Below the pieces are notes generated by a model. The model was not told where the DNA came from and made no database searches. It saw only the letters and a list, made by a program, of their open reading frames with translations. The position numbers were made by a program, and so were the translations under genes. From a virus: a DNA stretch of 40,586 nt. Below, in pieces: positions 13,521 through 22,208 of the stretch. Where the stretch lies: positions 1 to 40,586 of the IMG/VR virus record IMGVR_UViG_3300031753_000020. One strand, written 5' to 3'. Numbering within the stretch: the stretch's first letter is position 1; every line of letters starts with the position of its first letter.

Positions 13521-14156
13521 CTACACGATACTGGGCAACGCCTTGGCAAAGGCGCTGGTAAAGCTGCCAATCGACGACATGAGGCTGCTATTGTTCGTCA
13601 TCTGCGCTTTCATCAAATTCTCGTAGATCGACGCTTGCGCGCTATCGACATTGGCCCCGATGTTGAGCGCCTGCAGCGATTGCGACGTGGCCTGCAAACC
13701 TTCCTGTGCCATCTGCTGCGCAATTTGGAATGTCAGCGCACCCTTGCTGGTCTGAATATCGTTGAGCGCGGATTGCTCCATGGTCGAGCCGGTCTGGCCG
13801 AGCGACGCATATTTAGCCTTGGTGTCGGCGGTCTGCTTCTGGACGATCTGATTGACCACATCGTTCGCACCGCCGGGCAACTGGCCGGTGAGCAACGGCT
13901 GGATAAGCGACCCGCCAAGGCTGCTTAGATTTGACGCCTCTCCGGTCGCGGACGCGCCGACTTGGCCGAGTGCGTTAACTTGACCCTGCAGGTTCGATGC
14001 GTAGGGCACGTTGTTGCTATTGCCGAGTAGGAGCCCCGCAATACCGCCGCCGATGCCAGCGAGCGCGCCAAGCGACGAACTACTGCCCAACTGACTGAGG
14101 ATGCCGCCAGCCCCGCCCGACTTGTCGCCACTGCCGCCAGAATCAAGGAACGCCAT
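13521..14156 (-). CDS. Internal virion protein with glycine-zipper segment
   Basis: 211 residues. Residues ~15-47 contain GGILSQLGSSSSLGALAGIG and GGIAGLLLGNS, a glycine-zipper membrane-active segment, followed by an Ala/Gln/Ser-rich helical body (NDVVNQIVQKQTADTKAKYA, GALTFQIAQQMAQEGLQATS). Such proteins are typical of P22-like ejection proteins (gp7 style), which may build part of the channel for DNA entry. Function inferred from composition and neighbours. Confidence 0.6.
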   Translation of the reverse strand: MAFLDSGGSGDKSGGAGGILSQLGSSSSLGALAGIGGGIAGLLLGNSNNVPYASNLQGQVNALGQVGASATGEASNLSSLGGSLIQPLLTGQLPGGANDVVNQIVQKQTADTKAKYASLGQTGSTMEQSALNDIQTSKGALTFQIAQQMAQEGLQATSQSLQALNIGANVDSAQASIYENLMKAQMTNNSSLMSSIGSFTSAFAKALPSIV

Positions 14157-14159
14157 TGC

Positions 14160-14471
14160 TCAAATCCCCAACTTGGCCCGCGCCGCCTGATGCTCGCGGT
14201 AGTTCTGATCGTGCCACACGTTGTCGATCTCGCCCTGCAGGTTCTGGCCGTTATTGCCCAGCGCCGCATTCATTTCCGTGTGCATGGCTTGGTGCATCTG
14301 CTTCCACGTCTGGCCCTGGCCCGGCGCCGGGAATATAGGCCGGACTGCCAGATTTGTCGCCTGCTGTTTATTGATCGCCTGCGCTATCTCGACATGATCC
14401 TGAAAATGCGAATAGTCGAACGCCGATTGTGTCTGTTCGGTAGGTGCGGCAGCGATGTTGGCGAGCGTCAT
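14160..14471 (-). CDS. Small virion-region hypothetical protein
   Basis: 103 residues, helical, with a conserved-looking aromatic/His-rich middle (SAFDYSHFQDHVEIAQAINK, TWKQMHQAMHTEMN) and a C-terminal basic helix. The stop is three bases from the next start. It opens the block of three internal virion genes and may be a chaperone or minor component of the same assembly; unknown. Confidence 0.6.
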   Translation of the reverse strand: MTLANIAAAPTEQTQSAFDYSHFQDHVEIAQAINKQQATNLAVRPIFPAPGQGQTWKQMHQAMHTEMNAALGNNGQNLQGEIDNVWHDQNYREHQAARAKLGI

Positions 14472-14490
14472 TTTTGGGGCTCGTATTGCG

Positions 14491-15474
14491 TTAACTGGTA
14501 GGAGTAATTATTAGACAACCCGGCGCACCCGCACCACCTGTACTACCAGTAAAAGTACTAAACGCGACACCGCCACCGCCCCCACCACCACAAAGGCCGC
14601 CCGCGCCTGGAGCTGGCTCAGTAGTGATGCCAACGCCAGGCCCGCCACCACCGCCACCAGCACCGACAGTTGTCCACTCAGTACCTGCGCCACCATTGCC
14701 GCCACTAAAGCCAACACCACCGTTGGCGCCACTGAAACCGCCGCCGCCGCCACCACCGTTTGTTCCAGGCGACCCACTCTGACCGCTTCCGCCGCCAGCG
14801 CCGCCAGCGCCACCAGGGCCGCTGTTGCCGCCAGCCGCGCCAGAGGTTGTAGTGGCTCTGGTACCAGCAGAGCCGTTATCAGCACCGCCACCACCAGAGC
14901 CCCCGGTGGGGCCTGCTGATGCAACTGGCCCTGCGCCACCAGGGCCGCTAGGCCCCGCGGCGGCTCCCCCGCCTGCGCCGCCTTCACTGCCGCCTCCACC
15001 AGCTCCACCATCATAAAGTTGCGCGGAACCAGTACCGCCAGTTCCTCCAGCACCTCCGGTTCCTGACGTAGTGCCGCCACCACCGCCGACCGCAACAACT
15101 GTAGTAGTGGCAAATGTCGTGTTTCCCCCAGCAGTACCATTGGCATTAGCTGCGCCACCAGGGCCACCAGTACCAATTACAACGGTGATTCCTGTATTTG
15201 CAGTAACGACAACTCCTGTGGCTTTTGCATATTCTCCACCACCGCCGCCACCAGCAGAGTTTGATGCGGTCTTACCGCCGCCGCCGCCGCCGCCGCCTCC
15301 AATGGCTTCGATAGTGAAGTGTGTACAGCCGGTGGTATTTGTCCACGTTCCAGATGTAGTGAGAACGATTGGGTTCTTATCGCATCCGGTAGCTACAGAC
15401 ATCAGTCTGTCAGCTAATGACGTAAAGCCTGTCAGCAGAAATAACGAAAGGAGAACTAAAGGGACTTTTCTCAT
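14491..15474 (-). CDS. Glycine-rich fibre protein with signal peptide
   Basis: The 327-residue protein begins with a Sec-type signal (MRKVPLVLLSLFLLTGFTSL), then a short beta domain (IVLTTSGTWTNTTGCTHFTI) and about 230 residues of Gly/Ala/Ser/Thr runs (GGGG, GGAGG, PGGAGG) that match the glycine-rich domain found in phage fibres and adhesins, which can fold as packed polyglycine-II helices. Cysteines at both ends of the Gly region may cross-link. No ribosome site is obvious. The secretion signal is unusual for a virion component and is shared by the next gene. Confidence 0.7.
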   Translation of the reverse strand: MRKVPLVLLSLFLLTGFTSLADRLMSVATGCDKNPIVLTTSGTWTNTTGCTHFTIEAIGGGGGGGGGKTASNSAGGGGGGEYAKATGVVVTANTGITVVIGTGGPGGAANANGTAGGNTTFATTTVVAVGGGGGTTSGTGGAGGTGGTGSAQLYDGGAGGGGSEGGAGGGAAAGPSGPGGAGPVASAGPTGGSGGGGADNGSAGTRATTTSGAAGGNSGPGGAGGAGGGSGQSGSPGTNGGGGGGGFSGANGGVGFSGGNGGAGTEWTTVGAGGGGGGPGVGITTEPAPGAGGLCGGGGGGGVAFSTFTGSTGGAGAPGCLIITPTS

Positions 15475-15483
15475 GGTGTGTGG

Positions 15484-17655
15484 TTAGTGGCTGTTCAGCT
15501 CCGATGCGACGCAGCGCCAAGTCGTAGCGCCATCGCGTGTGCTGCATACCAATAGATCAACACCGCTTGTCGTAAGGGTCGGTGCGACGCCTCCTGGCCA
15601 TTTTGTGCCAGTCATCCAGTTGACGGTCTGGCTTCCGCCGTTCGTCAACTCCAAGGTAAATGAACTAACCAAACCGCTTGCGGCCGGGTTGCTCACGGCG
15701 AGCGTTACGGTTCCGGTGGACACAGTGCAATAGAAGTAAGACCCGGTGGTAAGATTTATCGTTGCGGTGGAACCATTGCAGCCGGTTAGCGCAGTCGCTG
15801 TTTCCTCTGGCTGCAAAAACTTCAAAGTATTGATAGTTTGCAGCGCCGTAAAAGTCTGTGCAGTGCCAAGACCGGCTACTGTATCAGTTCCGGCCATTAG
15901 CGTGACTGTGCCGCCCCCGGTCGCTGGGGCTTGGAGGACAGAACTGCCAGACGACGATCCGCTCAAAATGAGATCGCCATTAGCGAATGTCATCGCGGTG
16001 CCGTTCGAAGTAACACCGGATACGCAGCCGAATGAGCCAGCGGCGTCGTACTGAATACTGCTCGCCGTCGTCGTGCATGGCGTGCCGCCAAAAGTGGTTG
16101 GATTTGTCCAACTCATCACGCCAGCGGTAGTCGCCGTTAGCGCATAGCCGTTCCCGACGGGAGGCGCGACGGGCCAGGTGTAGGTCGCCGCTGCGCTCGC
16201 GCTATTGGACGACTTGATCGTGGTGGCGAATGCGCCAGCCGCCGTGTTGGCGAAAGTCAAAGTGCCCTGCGTCGTCTGCTGAATGCCAAGATACAAGGGC
16301 AGAGCGGTTACGAAAGTATTGGCCCCCGGAGTTGCGTTGATGCCAACGCCTCCCCCGGTGGAGTTGATGATAATATCATCCCCTGTGGTTGCATTTATGA
16401 TGAACTGGCTGGAGCCAGCATTTCGCGAAATGTGATCTGCGCCGTCGAGCCAGTAGCCGCCTTGGGAACCAGCGTAGTCCACGGCGGGCATATTGACTGT
16501 GCCGACGCCTTGATCTTGCACGCAGCCAGTCGGAGAAGCTCCAAGTGGCACAGCGCAGCCCACATTCGCGAAAATGCCTTGGCCGAAGTATGTACCGCCG
16601 TTGAGTGCTCCAGCAGTATTTGGCGTCTGAAGTAGCCAAGCAGAATGCTCAGAGTTGAACGTGGAGTTACCAATATACATTACTAAGGCGCCCCAGTTAC
16701 GGCAAATACTCGTCGGACAGAGGCTATCTGCGCCGACAGAGAATAACTCCGCCATTGCGCTACCGGGCTGCGGGGCAATTCCGGCTTGGTGGATGAACTG
16801 GATGTTCGGATTGTTGTCGAAGGGGTAGGAGCATCTTGTGCTGCAATTAGAATTGGCGATGGTGACTGTCTCAGTCGCTGAACCACTCACAGAGGACGTT
16901 ACCTTGAGCGAAATGAGAGAATTGAAGTCAAAGACCAACCCACTGGGAATAAAGACTACATAGCCAATGGGATTACCTAGAGCATAGCCGCCAAAAGTAT
17001 TTGTCCCGTTCGGCCCGCTTGGGACGCCCCCAGCGCAACTTCCTCCATTCAGATTGAATAACAGAGTGTTCTGCGCAATGGCGCAGGCCAGTTTGCCAGC
17101 GAGTGTGGTGAGCGTGTCGCCGCCCGTAGCTGGCCCAGTCGTCACGGTGCAACCGGCGCCGTTGCAGTTTCCGCTGCCCATAGTGATCGTTAGCGAAATG
17201 ATGTCGCCGGTCGTAACGCTCCCACCGAGCGTTAGAGTGAAGCCCGCACTGGGATCATTTGACGTGAACTTAATAGCATCCGCGTTGAACTGCACATTGG
17301 TATCGCTCCATATCAGTTGATGTGCGGTAGGATTGCCGGAACCTTGAAAATTTCCAGAGGATGGATGTATGACGGGCCAAAATGGAGCGCCACCGCCGCC
17401 GTCTGAGGTGAGCGTTCCTATAGTGTTGGCCCACAAAACAATATCGCCAATGACCGACGTGGCCGGGCCGCTAACGGGATTGGCACCGGGGCCGCCGATG
17501 GCCTGTTGCACAAACGCAGTGGACGCCGCCTGATTATTATCAGTGCCACTCGGCGCCGTCGGCACGATGCAGTTCGGGTTCTGCGAACCGCAGCCCTGCG
17601 CTGCGGCTACCCCACATGATGCAAACAGAATGAACAACGCGATAACAATTCTCAT
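15484..17655 (-). CDS. Large tail-fibre-like protein with signal peptide
   Basis: 723 residues. The first 20 (MRIVIALFILFASCGVAAAQ) form a textbook Sec signal peptide with AAA-Q cleavage, followed by CGSQNPNCIVPTAPSGTDNN and a QAASTAFVQQAI segment of the type found at the start of many phage fibre repeats. The body is Gly/Ser/Thr-rich beta structure with several Cys pairs, and the end (VTLAVSNPAASGLVSSFTLE, GSQTVNWMTGTKWPGGVAPT) resembles a receptor-binding tip. The ATG overlaps the stop of the 17652-17981 gene. Best guess: tail fibre or an exported adhesin-like phage protein. Confidence 0.7.
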   Translation of the reverse strand: MRIVIALFILFASCGVAAAQGCGSQNPNCIVPTAPSGTDNNQAASTAFVQQAIGGPGANPVSGPATSVIGDIVLWANTIGTLTSDGGGGAPFWPVIHPSSGNFQGSGNPTAHQLIWSDTNVQFNADAIKFTSNDPSAGFTLTLGGSVTTGDIISLTITMGSGNCNGAGCTVTTGPATGGDTLTTLAGKLACAIAQNTLLFNLNGGSCAGGVPSGPNGTNTFGGYALGNPIGYVVFIPSGLVFDFNSLISLKVTSSVSGSATETVTIANSNCSTRCSYPFDNNPNIQFIHQAGIAPQPGSAMAELFSVGADSLCPTSICRNWGALVMYIGNSTFNSEHSAWLLQTPNTAGALNGGTYFGQGIFANVGCAVPLGASPTGCVQDQGVGTVNMPAVDYAGSQGGYWLDGADHISRNAGSSQFIINATTGDDIIINSTGGGVGINATPGANTFVTALPLYLGIQQTTQGTLTFANTAAGAFATTIKSSNSASAAATYTWPVAPPVGNGYALTATTAGVMSWTNPTTFGGTPCTTTASSIQYDAAGSFGCVSGVTSNGTAMTFANGDLILSGSSSGSSVLQAPATGGGTVTLMAGTDTVAGLGTAQTFTALQTINTLKFLQPEETATALTGCNGSTATINLTTGSYFYCTVSTGTVTLAVSNPAASGLVSSFTLELTNGGSQTVNWMTGTKWPGGVAPTLTTSGVDLLVCSTRDGATTWRCVASELNSH

Positions 17656-17981
17656 GGCCCATCCTGTACGGCAATGACCGTGATCGGCGTGGTGCTAGTC
17701 GAAGTCGCGGCAAACCACGCGCTTTGCGCCCCCGGCCCGACAATCACCCACGCGGCACCGGGAAAGATCGGGATATTGCCCGGATTGGCACCGGCAGTGA
17801 GCGTGGCCCCGTTTGCATCCTTCTGCTGGCAGACGTAGAGCGTGTTCGTCCCACCGACATTTATGAAAATGAGTCGGTTGTTCTGGATGTTTGGGGTAAC
17901 AACCTGCTGTGGCGTCACGGTGGCCGTGAAGCCAAGCATTCCACCGCTAGACGCACCTACCGGAATAAAATATTCGCTCAT
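17652..17981 (-). CDS. Small beta-sandwich virion protein
   Basis: 109 residues of alternating strands (SGGMLGFTATVTPQQVV, RLIFINVGGTNTLYVCQQKD, FPGAAWVIVGPGAQSAWFAA, TPITVIAVQDG). Proteins of this style are small decoration or fibre-base components. It starts directly after the stop of the preceding gene and overlaps the fibre gene by four bases. Confidence 0.65.
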   Translation of the reverse strand: MSEYFIPVGASSGGMLGFTATVTPQQVVTPNIQNNRLIFINVGGTNTLYVCQQKDANGATLTAGANPGNIPIFPGAAWVIVGPGAQSAWFAATSTSTTPITVIAVQDGP

Positions 17982-18194
17982 CTACTCACCGCTACGGTTC
18001 CCGTTTTTCCAGAGTTCGGCAGGCGGAATAATCGCGTTTTCCGCGCCGATGATCGAGCCCATGCGAGGCGTTTCCGGTCGCGGCCCGTCGTAGGCGCACC
18101 CGTTCGGCGTCACCTGATCGGCAGTGCCCTTGACGATGTTCGAGAAGAACGGCGGACGGCGTTCGCTGCGATTGATCCTGACATTGTGTGGCAT
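17982..18194 (-). CDS. Small hypothetical virion-region protein
   Basis: 70 residues, Pro/Arg/Asn-rich and probably extended (MPHNVRINRSERRPPFFSNI, CAYDGPRPETPRMGSIIGAE). GGAGA lies eight bases before the ATG. Conserved placement between tail genes suggests a minor structural protein. Confidence 0.6.
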   Translation of the reverse strand: MPHNVRINRSERRPPFFSNIVKGTADQVTPNGCAYDGPRPETPRMGSIIGAENAIIPPAELWKNGNRSGE

Positions 18195-18207
18195 TTCATT
18201 TCTCCAA

Positions 18208-19380
18208 CTAAATGTTGTCGTCCCATCCTAGCACCGAGACTATACCGGCATCCACAGTCGCCCAATAGAGACTGGACGATTCCAAGATAAACGAAAACGG
18301 CGTAACGAGACGTTGAGTGGTATTAGCAAACCATGTTATCGACACAACGCATGGCGGCGGGTTTGTTTGCGAATCAGCCGCCCCATACTGATTGTTTGGT
18401 GCCAACATGGCGCTAATGGCGCTGTTCGCATTAGAGCCGCCGCTAGTCCATAACGCCCCGTAAATCGCCCCGGCCGTGGGCGGCACATAACTCGATACGG
18501 AAAAGGAAACCCAAGTTGGCACCGTGAGACTGCCAACCGGGGTCAGTGTCGTTGCGGCAATTGGTAGATTCGGCGTCTGTGTTGCCGAGGTCACAACATA
18601 TTGAGCGCGGCGGCCATATTGCAGAATGCGTGTTAGATTGGTTGACGCCGCTCCTGTCGATATGGCTCCGACGCGGGCAAAATAGGTGTAACCCGCCGGC
18701 AGCGTCGGCGCCGTGGCCGATAGCGACATCAGGCCCGAGATCGTCGATCCGTTATAGATGACGAAAATGTAGTACCACGTCGCCTGCGCAATGCTGCCGG
18801 CGTCGAGACCGTTGGCCCCGCTGGTTCCAGTCGAGATCGTAACGCTGACTGACGCCACCCGCGCCGTGCCGCCGCCCGACGTGCCGAGCATGACCTGATC
18901 GGCCGTTACCGCGATCTGACTGTCCGGCGTGCCGCCGTTGGTAATCTTGAGATTCTTGAAACCCCCGACGACGGGTTGAATCACCGATGGAGTCGAGGCG
19001 TTGAACACCTGAAAGCCGCCCGAGCCGGAATTGAGCGCGCCGTTATAGGCGGCGATGTAGAAATCGTTGGCGATGATGTCGCCGGAATTGGCCTGCAGGC
19101 CTGAGGGCATGAACAATTCGACAAACCCCAGCGCTCCTAACTGAATGGTGACGGCACCAGTTGCACTGTGGGCCGCAACAAAGGCCACCGCCTGAAAATT
19201 TGCGTAAGATGCCGGCAGATAATAATTCGTGACCGGCGTCAGCGTGATCGCGTTGGTGCCGGTCGCGGTGCAGGGTATTGCGCCCATGCCGCCCACAATC
19301 TGGAACATTGTGTCGATGAGCGACGCCGGGTTTGTGGCTGGCGAGCCGGGCAGATTGGCGAAGGTTGTGGGAAAGGTCAT
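18208..19380 (-). CDS. Tail fibre / tail structural protein
   Basis: A 390-residue beta-rich protein starting MTFPTTFANLPGSPATNPAS LID..., with segments DSQIAVTADQVMLGTSGG and QATWYYIFVIYNGSTISGLM, the latter typical of phage fibre domains that read a value list along the fibre, and a C-terminal beta domain ending GIVSVLGWDDNI. It follows the 551-residue tail protein with a three-base gap. Likely part of the tail fibre or its attachment; family not certain. Confidence 0.65.
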   Translation of the reverse strand: MTFPTTFANLPGSPATNPASLIDTMFQIVGGMGAIPCTATGTNAITLTPVTNYYLPASYANFQAVAFVAAHSATGAVTIQLGALGFVELFMPSGLQANSGDIIANDFYIAAYNGALNSGSGGFQVFNASTPSVIQPVVGGFKNLKITNGGTPDSQIAVTADQVMLGTSGGGTARVASVSVTISTGTSGANGLDAGSIAQATWYYIFVIYNGSTISGLMSLSATAPTLPAGYTYFARVGAISTGAASTNLTRILQYGRRAQYVVTSATQTPNLPIAATTLTPVGSLTVPTWVSFSVSSYVPPTAGAIYGALWTSGGSNANSAISAMLAPNNQYGAADSQTNPPPCVVSITWFANTTQRLVTPFSFILESSSLYWATVDAGIVSVLGWDDNI

Positions 19381-19383
19381 GTT

Positions 19384-21039
19384 CTACCCTGCCAGTGGAG
19401 CATCGTTGGCATATAGCATCGTAATCGCAATAATCGAAAAGTCGCTGTTGGTCGAGGACAGCGTTAAACCGAGCAGCAAATCGTAACCCGTCGCGTTGGC
19501 GCCGAATATCAAGATATTCGACAGCGAAAAGATAATGATGACCGCCGAGTTGTTGACGAAGTTAATCACCTGATTGGAGTTATTGACAAAGATCAATTGG
19601 CCCAATCCGCTCGCGCTCGGCGTGATCGCGGTGCTTGAGCTGGCGCCATCGATCGTGCCAGAGAACGCGGCGCCTGACCCGGAATTGTCTTTGACGATGT
19701 AATAGAGCCGGTACATCTTCTTAAAAATTATATATTCCGCCGGCCCCTTGCCGGGGAAAAACTTGGTCTGGTAAATTTTTGGCAATGTCAGCGACGGCGT
19801 AGAAAAGCACTGGAACAGATGCGTGCTGTCGGTGCCGTAAATCGTCATCAGAGAATCGAGCTCGCCGGACGCGATCTGCGTCAGGGTTGCATCCTGCGTC
19901 GCCGACCACCACCGGAAGCCGTCGCCGCGCGCATTGGTGCGGCCGTCGGTCATGCACATGATGGTGAGAGCGTTGCCCTTGTAATCCAGCGTCTTGAGCA
20001 ACACCGCATAGACCGAAATGCCGTACACGATGGCGGTGCCGCCAGAGGGGGTGACGGTATTGAAGTCACCGTTGGCAAAAATTCCGTCGAGATCGCCGGA
20101 CACTTTCTGCACCACGCCGCCGACCAGCAAGAATACGCCCTGCGGGTTGGCAAACATGATGCCCGGCCCGAGGCTGGTATTGAATTGCCGCACCGTGCCG
20201 GGCCAGATCGTGCCTTTCTGCGGATCGACGTTGGTGTTGTTGTAGGTGGTGATGCCGCCCGAGGTCTGCGGATTGGAGATCACGCCGACCGAAGAATCGC
20301 CCCAATAATACAGAAAGCCGTTGGTCTGCCGTAGCGCCGTAAAGGTAAAACGCAATGACGAATCCTGTTGCGGCGTCGAACCGCCGCCATCGTCGGTATC
20401 GAAGTCCGCGCCATTGCCGGGCGCCGATTGCGAAATGATCGACGGAATGCCGCCCGACTCGTTCGGAGTCGTCACCCACGCGCGATTTTGGTAGGTCTCG
20501 ATGGCGTTGCCGTGGATGCCCGACGGCATAACGGTTGGCGTGATGTCGGTGAGCCAGTTCGGCGCGTTCTGACCGGGCCGGTACAGCGTCGTACCGTCCC
20601 AGGCAAAATAGCCGTTCGGATTGGTGGCCTCGGTGACGATGATGATGCCGGCGGCGTTCCACTGCGCCGCGGCGGGCGGATATGTGCCGGAATAAAAATC
20701 GCCGGTGTTGGCCGAGATCGTGACCGTGGCCGACGTGTTCGGGTTGACCTGCACCGCCGTCCCGTCGGACAGGAATATCGCAATCTGCTGTACGCCCGCG
20801 ATATTGAACGGATAGTAATAAACGATGGTTTTGCCGCCCGGCGCGGTATAGAAATTTGCCCCATTGGACGCGAGCGTTCGCATGTTGCCGGCGCCGATCG
20901 GCATGTAGTTCTGCAGCCAGGAAAACTCGTTGTCATCGATGGCCGGACGCTGCGCCTGCGTGTTGATGCCGAAGAACTGCTGAATATGCCAAACCAGCGG
21001 CGCTTGCTCGCCGGCATCGGGGAAGGGCGGATTGGGCAT
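19384..21039 (-). CDS. Tail/neck structural protein (P22 gp10- or T7 gp12-like role)
   Basis: 551 residues with repeated beta blades (GIIIVTEATNPNGYFAWDGT, IETYQNRAWVTTPN, GIMFANPQGVFLLVGGVVQK, IYGISVYAVLLKTLDYKGNA), suggesting a beta-propeller-like neck or tail-tube component. The N-terminus contains WHIQQFFGINTQAQRPAIDD, a peptide style common to the stabilisation and tubular proteins of short-tailed phages. GGAGG precedes the ATG and the stop of the adaptor gene abuts it (TAAATG). The role is inferred from size, order and fold impression. Confidence 0.65.
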   Translation of the reverse strand: MPNPPFPDAGEQAPLVWHIQQFFGINTQAQRPAIDDNEFSWLQNYMPIGAGNMRTLASNGANFYTAPGGKTIVYYYPFNIAGVQQIAIFLSDGTAVQVNPNTSATVTISANTGDFYSGTYPPAAAQWNAAGIIIVTEATNPNGYFAWDGTTLYRPGQNAPNWLTDITPTVMPSGIHGNAIETYQNRAWVTTPNESGGIPSIISQSAPGNGADFDTDDGGGSTPQQDSSLRFTFTALRQTNGFLYYWGDSSVGVISNPQTSGGITTYNNTNVDPQKGTIWPGTVRQFNTSLGPGIMFANPQGVFLLVGGVVQKVSGDLDGIFANGDFNTVTPSGGTAIVYGISVYAVLLKTLDYKGNALTIMCMTDGRTNARGDGFRWWSATQDATLTQIASGELDSLMTIYGTDSTHLFQCFSTPSLTLPKIYQTKFFPGKGPAEYIIFKKMYRLYYIVKDNSGSGAAFSGTIDGASSSTAITPSASGLGQLIFVNNSNQVINFVNNSAVIIIFSLSNILIFGANATGYDLLLGLTLSSTNSDFSIIAITMLYANDAPLAG

Positions 21040-21984
21040 TTATCCTCCCTCGTACTGGTCGGGCACGCGAGACGAGCCGTCCGACATCTTGCGCGCCCGC
21101 GCCATGAATATCTGATACTGCCCGAGCGCCGACGGGTTGGTGTTGAACATGCGCGCGGCGTCGGCGGCGCGCGACGAGTTCATGTAGCACTGATACGCGG
21201 CGAAGTACGGCACCGCGTCGCTCCACGGATAGGGGATGGCGTCGGGTGTTGCGTCGCTCGCCAGCGGCACCGGCAGGCAGGTCGCATCGATGTCGAGCGA
21301 CAATATTTGGCCGGGGATCGGAAACAGGTAGAACGAACCATTGACGCCCTGGCCGAATTGCGACCAGTACGCCGGAAAGTTCATGGCCGAGATCGAATAG
21401 ACGCGGCAATTGGCCTGGAACCAAGCCCACGGCCGCCAGCGCAGCATCGGCTTATAGACCGATCCCGAGCCCCATTGGCAGGCAATCGAACCAACGCCGA
21501 TCACACTCTGCACGCCTGAGATCGTGGCGGCCAGCGTGTTGAGCGTCGAGAATTGCACGGCCTCCTGCGTTGCGATGGCGGATGCGCTGTTGTCCACCGT
21601 CGCAGTCACCACGGCACCGCCATTGAAGCCGGTCGAATCGGTCACGGTAATAGCCGGTGCGGTGAGCCATCCCCAGCCGCCGCCCGTCAGCGTCACCGAT
21701 TGCACGATTCCGCCAGAGATTACCGCCGTGCCGAACGCCTGGTTGCCGGTGCCGGTAAAATTGAGTGTGCCGGTCGTGCCTGTATAGCCCGAGCCTCCCG
21801 AGCTCAGCGTCAGCGTGGTAATGACGCCGCCCGACAGCAGCGTGCGGACACACTCGCCCTCGCCAGCGACTTGGCTCCGCGCGATATTGACCGCGCTCTG
21901 CACCGAGGCGAGCGGGTAGGCTTGCGCGTTCGGATCGTGCAACAGAAATTGCGTCTGTTGGACGTATTGGGATTGCGTCGGCAT
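21040..21984 (-). CDS. Head-to-tail adaptor / tail tubular A-like protein with inserted beta module
   Basis: 314 residues from ATG 21984, which overlaps the preceding stop as TAATG; the open frame to 22227 lies over another gene and is rejected. The first 45 residues (QTQFLLHDPNAQAYPLASVQ, VNIARSQVAGEGECVRTLL) and the C-terminal ~140 (YSISAMNFPAYWSQFGQGVN, PYPWSDAVPYFAAYQCYMN) look like a short-tail adaptor. Between them sits an inserted Gly/Thr-rich module (GGSGYTGTTGTLNFTGTGNQ, GGGWGWLTAPAITVTD) with the same repeat type as the 23929-25116 protein. Confidence 0.65.
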   Translation of the reverse strand: MPTQSQYVQQTQFLLHDPNAQAYPLASVQSAVNIARSQVAGEGECVRTLLSGGVITTLTLSSGGSGYTGTTGTLNFTGTGNQAFGTAVISGGIVQSVTLTGGGWGWLTAPAITVTDSTGFNGGAVVTATVDNSASAIATQEAVQFSTLNTLAATISGVQSVIGVGSIACQWGSGSVYKPMLRWRPWAWFQANCRVYSISAMNFPAYWSQFGQGVNGSFYLFPIPGQILSLDIDATCLPVPLASDATPDAIPYPWSDAVPYFAAYQCYMNSSRAADAARMFNTNPSALGQYQIFMARARKMSDGSSRVPDQYEGG

Positions 21985-22208
21985 TATTGGTTGCCTTTTG
22001 TTTTCTGCAACCAATCGTCGCGACGGAACACCGATGGCCAAAACTTTCCAAGTTCGTGGCTGGGCGGCATAACCTCCGTCCATCTCTGAAACCAGATCGG
22101 CCACGGCCACTTGCCCACCCACAGAAATGCGCCAATGCGAGAAATAGCCAACATACACAACGGCGGCTCTTTGTCGGTGCCCGGATATATTTTGTGGAAA
22201 TGAATCAT
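21984..22208 (-). CDS. Small Trp-rich hypothetical protein
   Basis: 74 residues with a hydrophobic, Trp-rich middle (MLAISRIGAFLWVGKWPWPI). It overlaps the upstream gene by ATGA at 22205-22208 and the downstream adaptor gene by TAATG, so it is embedded in the operon with coupled translation, which is the main evidence that it is real. A loose membrane association is possible. Function unknown. Confidence 0.6.
   Translation of the reverse strand: MIHFHKIYPGTDKEPPLCMLAISRIGAFLWVGKWPWPIWFQRWTEVMPPSHELGKFWPSVFRRDDWLQKTKGNQ

Noticed and set aside
13020-13928. 302-residue plus-strand ORF
   Set aside because: Antisense shadow with Arg/Leu-rich composition across two internal virion genes.
14511-15176. 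221-residue Leu/Val/Ala-rich minus-strand ORF
   Set aside because: Another frame of the glycine-rich repeats; hydrophobicity comes from GTG/CTG reading of GGTGGC-type DNA.
14491-15474. Lipoprotein reading of the signal in the Gly-rich protein
   Set aside because: The stretch LTGFTSLA lacks the Cys that a lipobox requires.
20368-21519. 383-residue plus-strand ORF
   Set aside because: Arg/His/Val-rich mirror of the tail and adaptor genes on the minus strand; no ribosome site and no domain.
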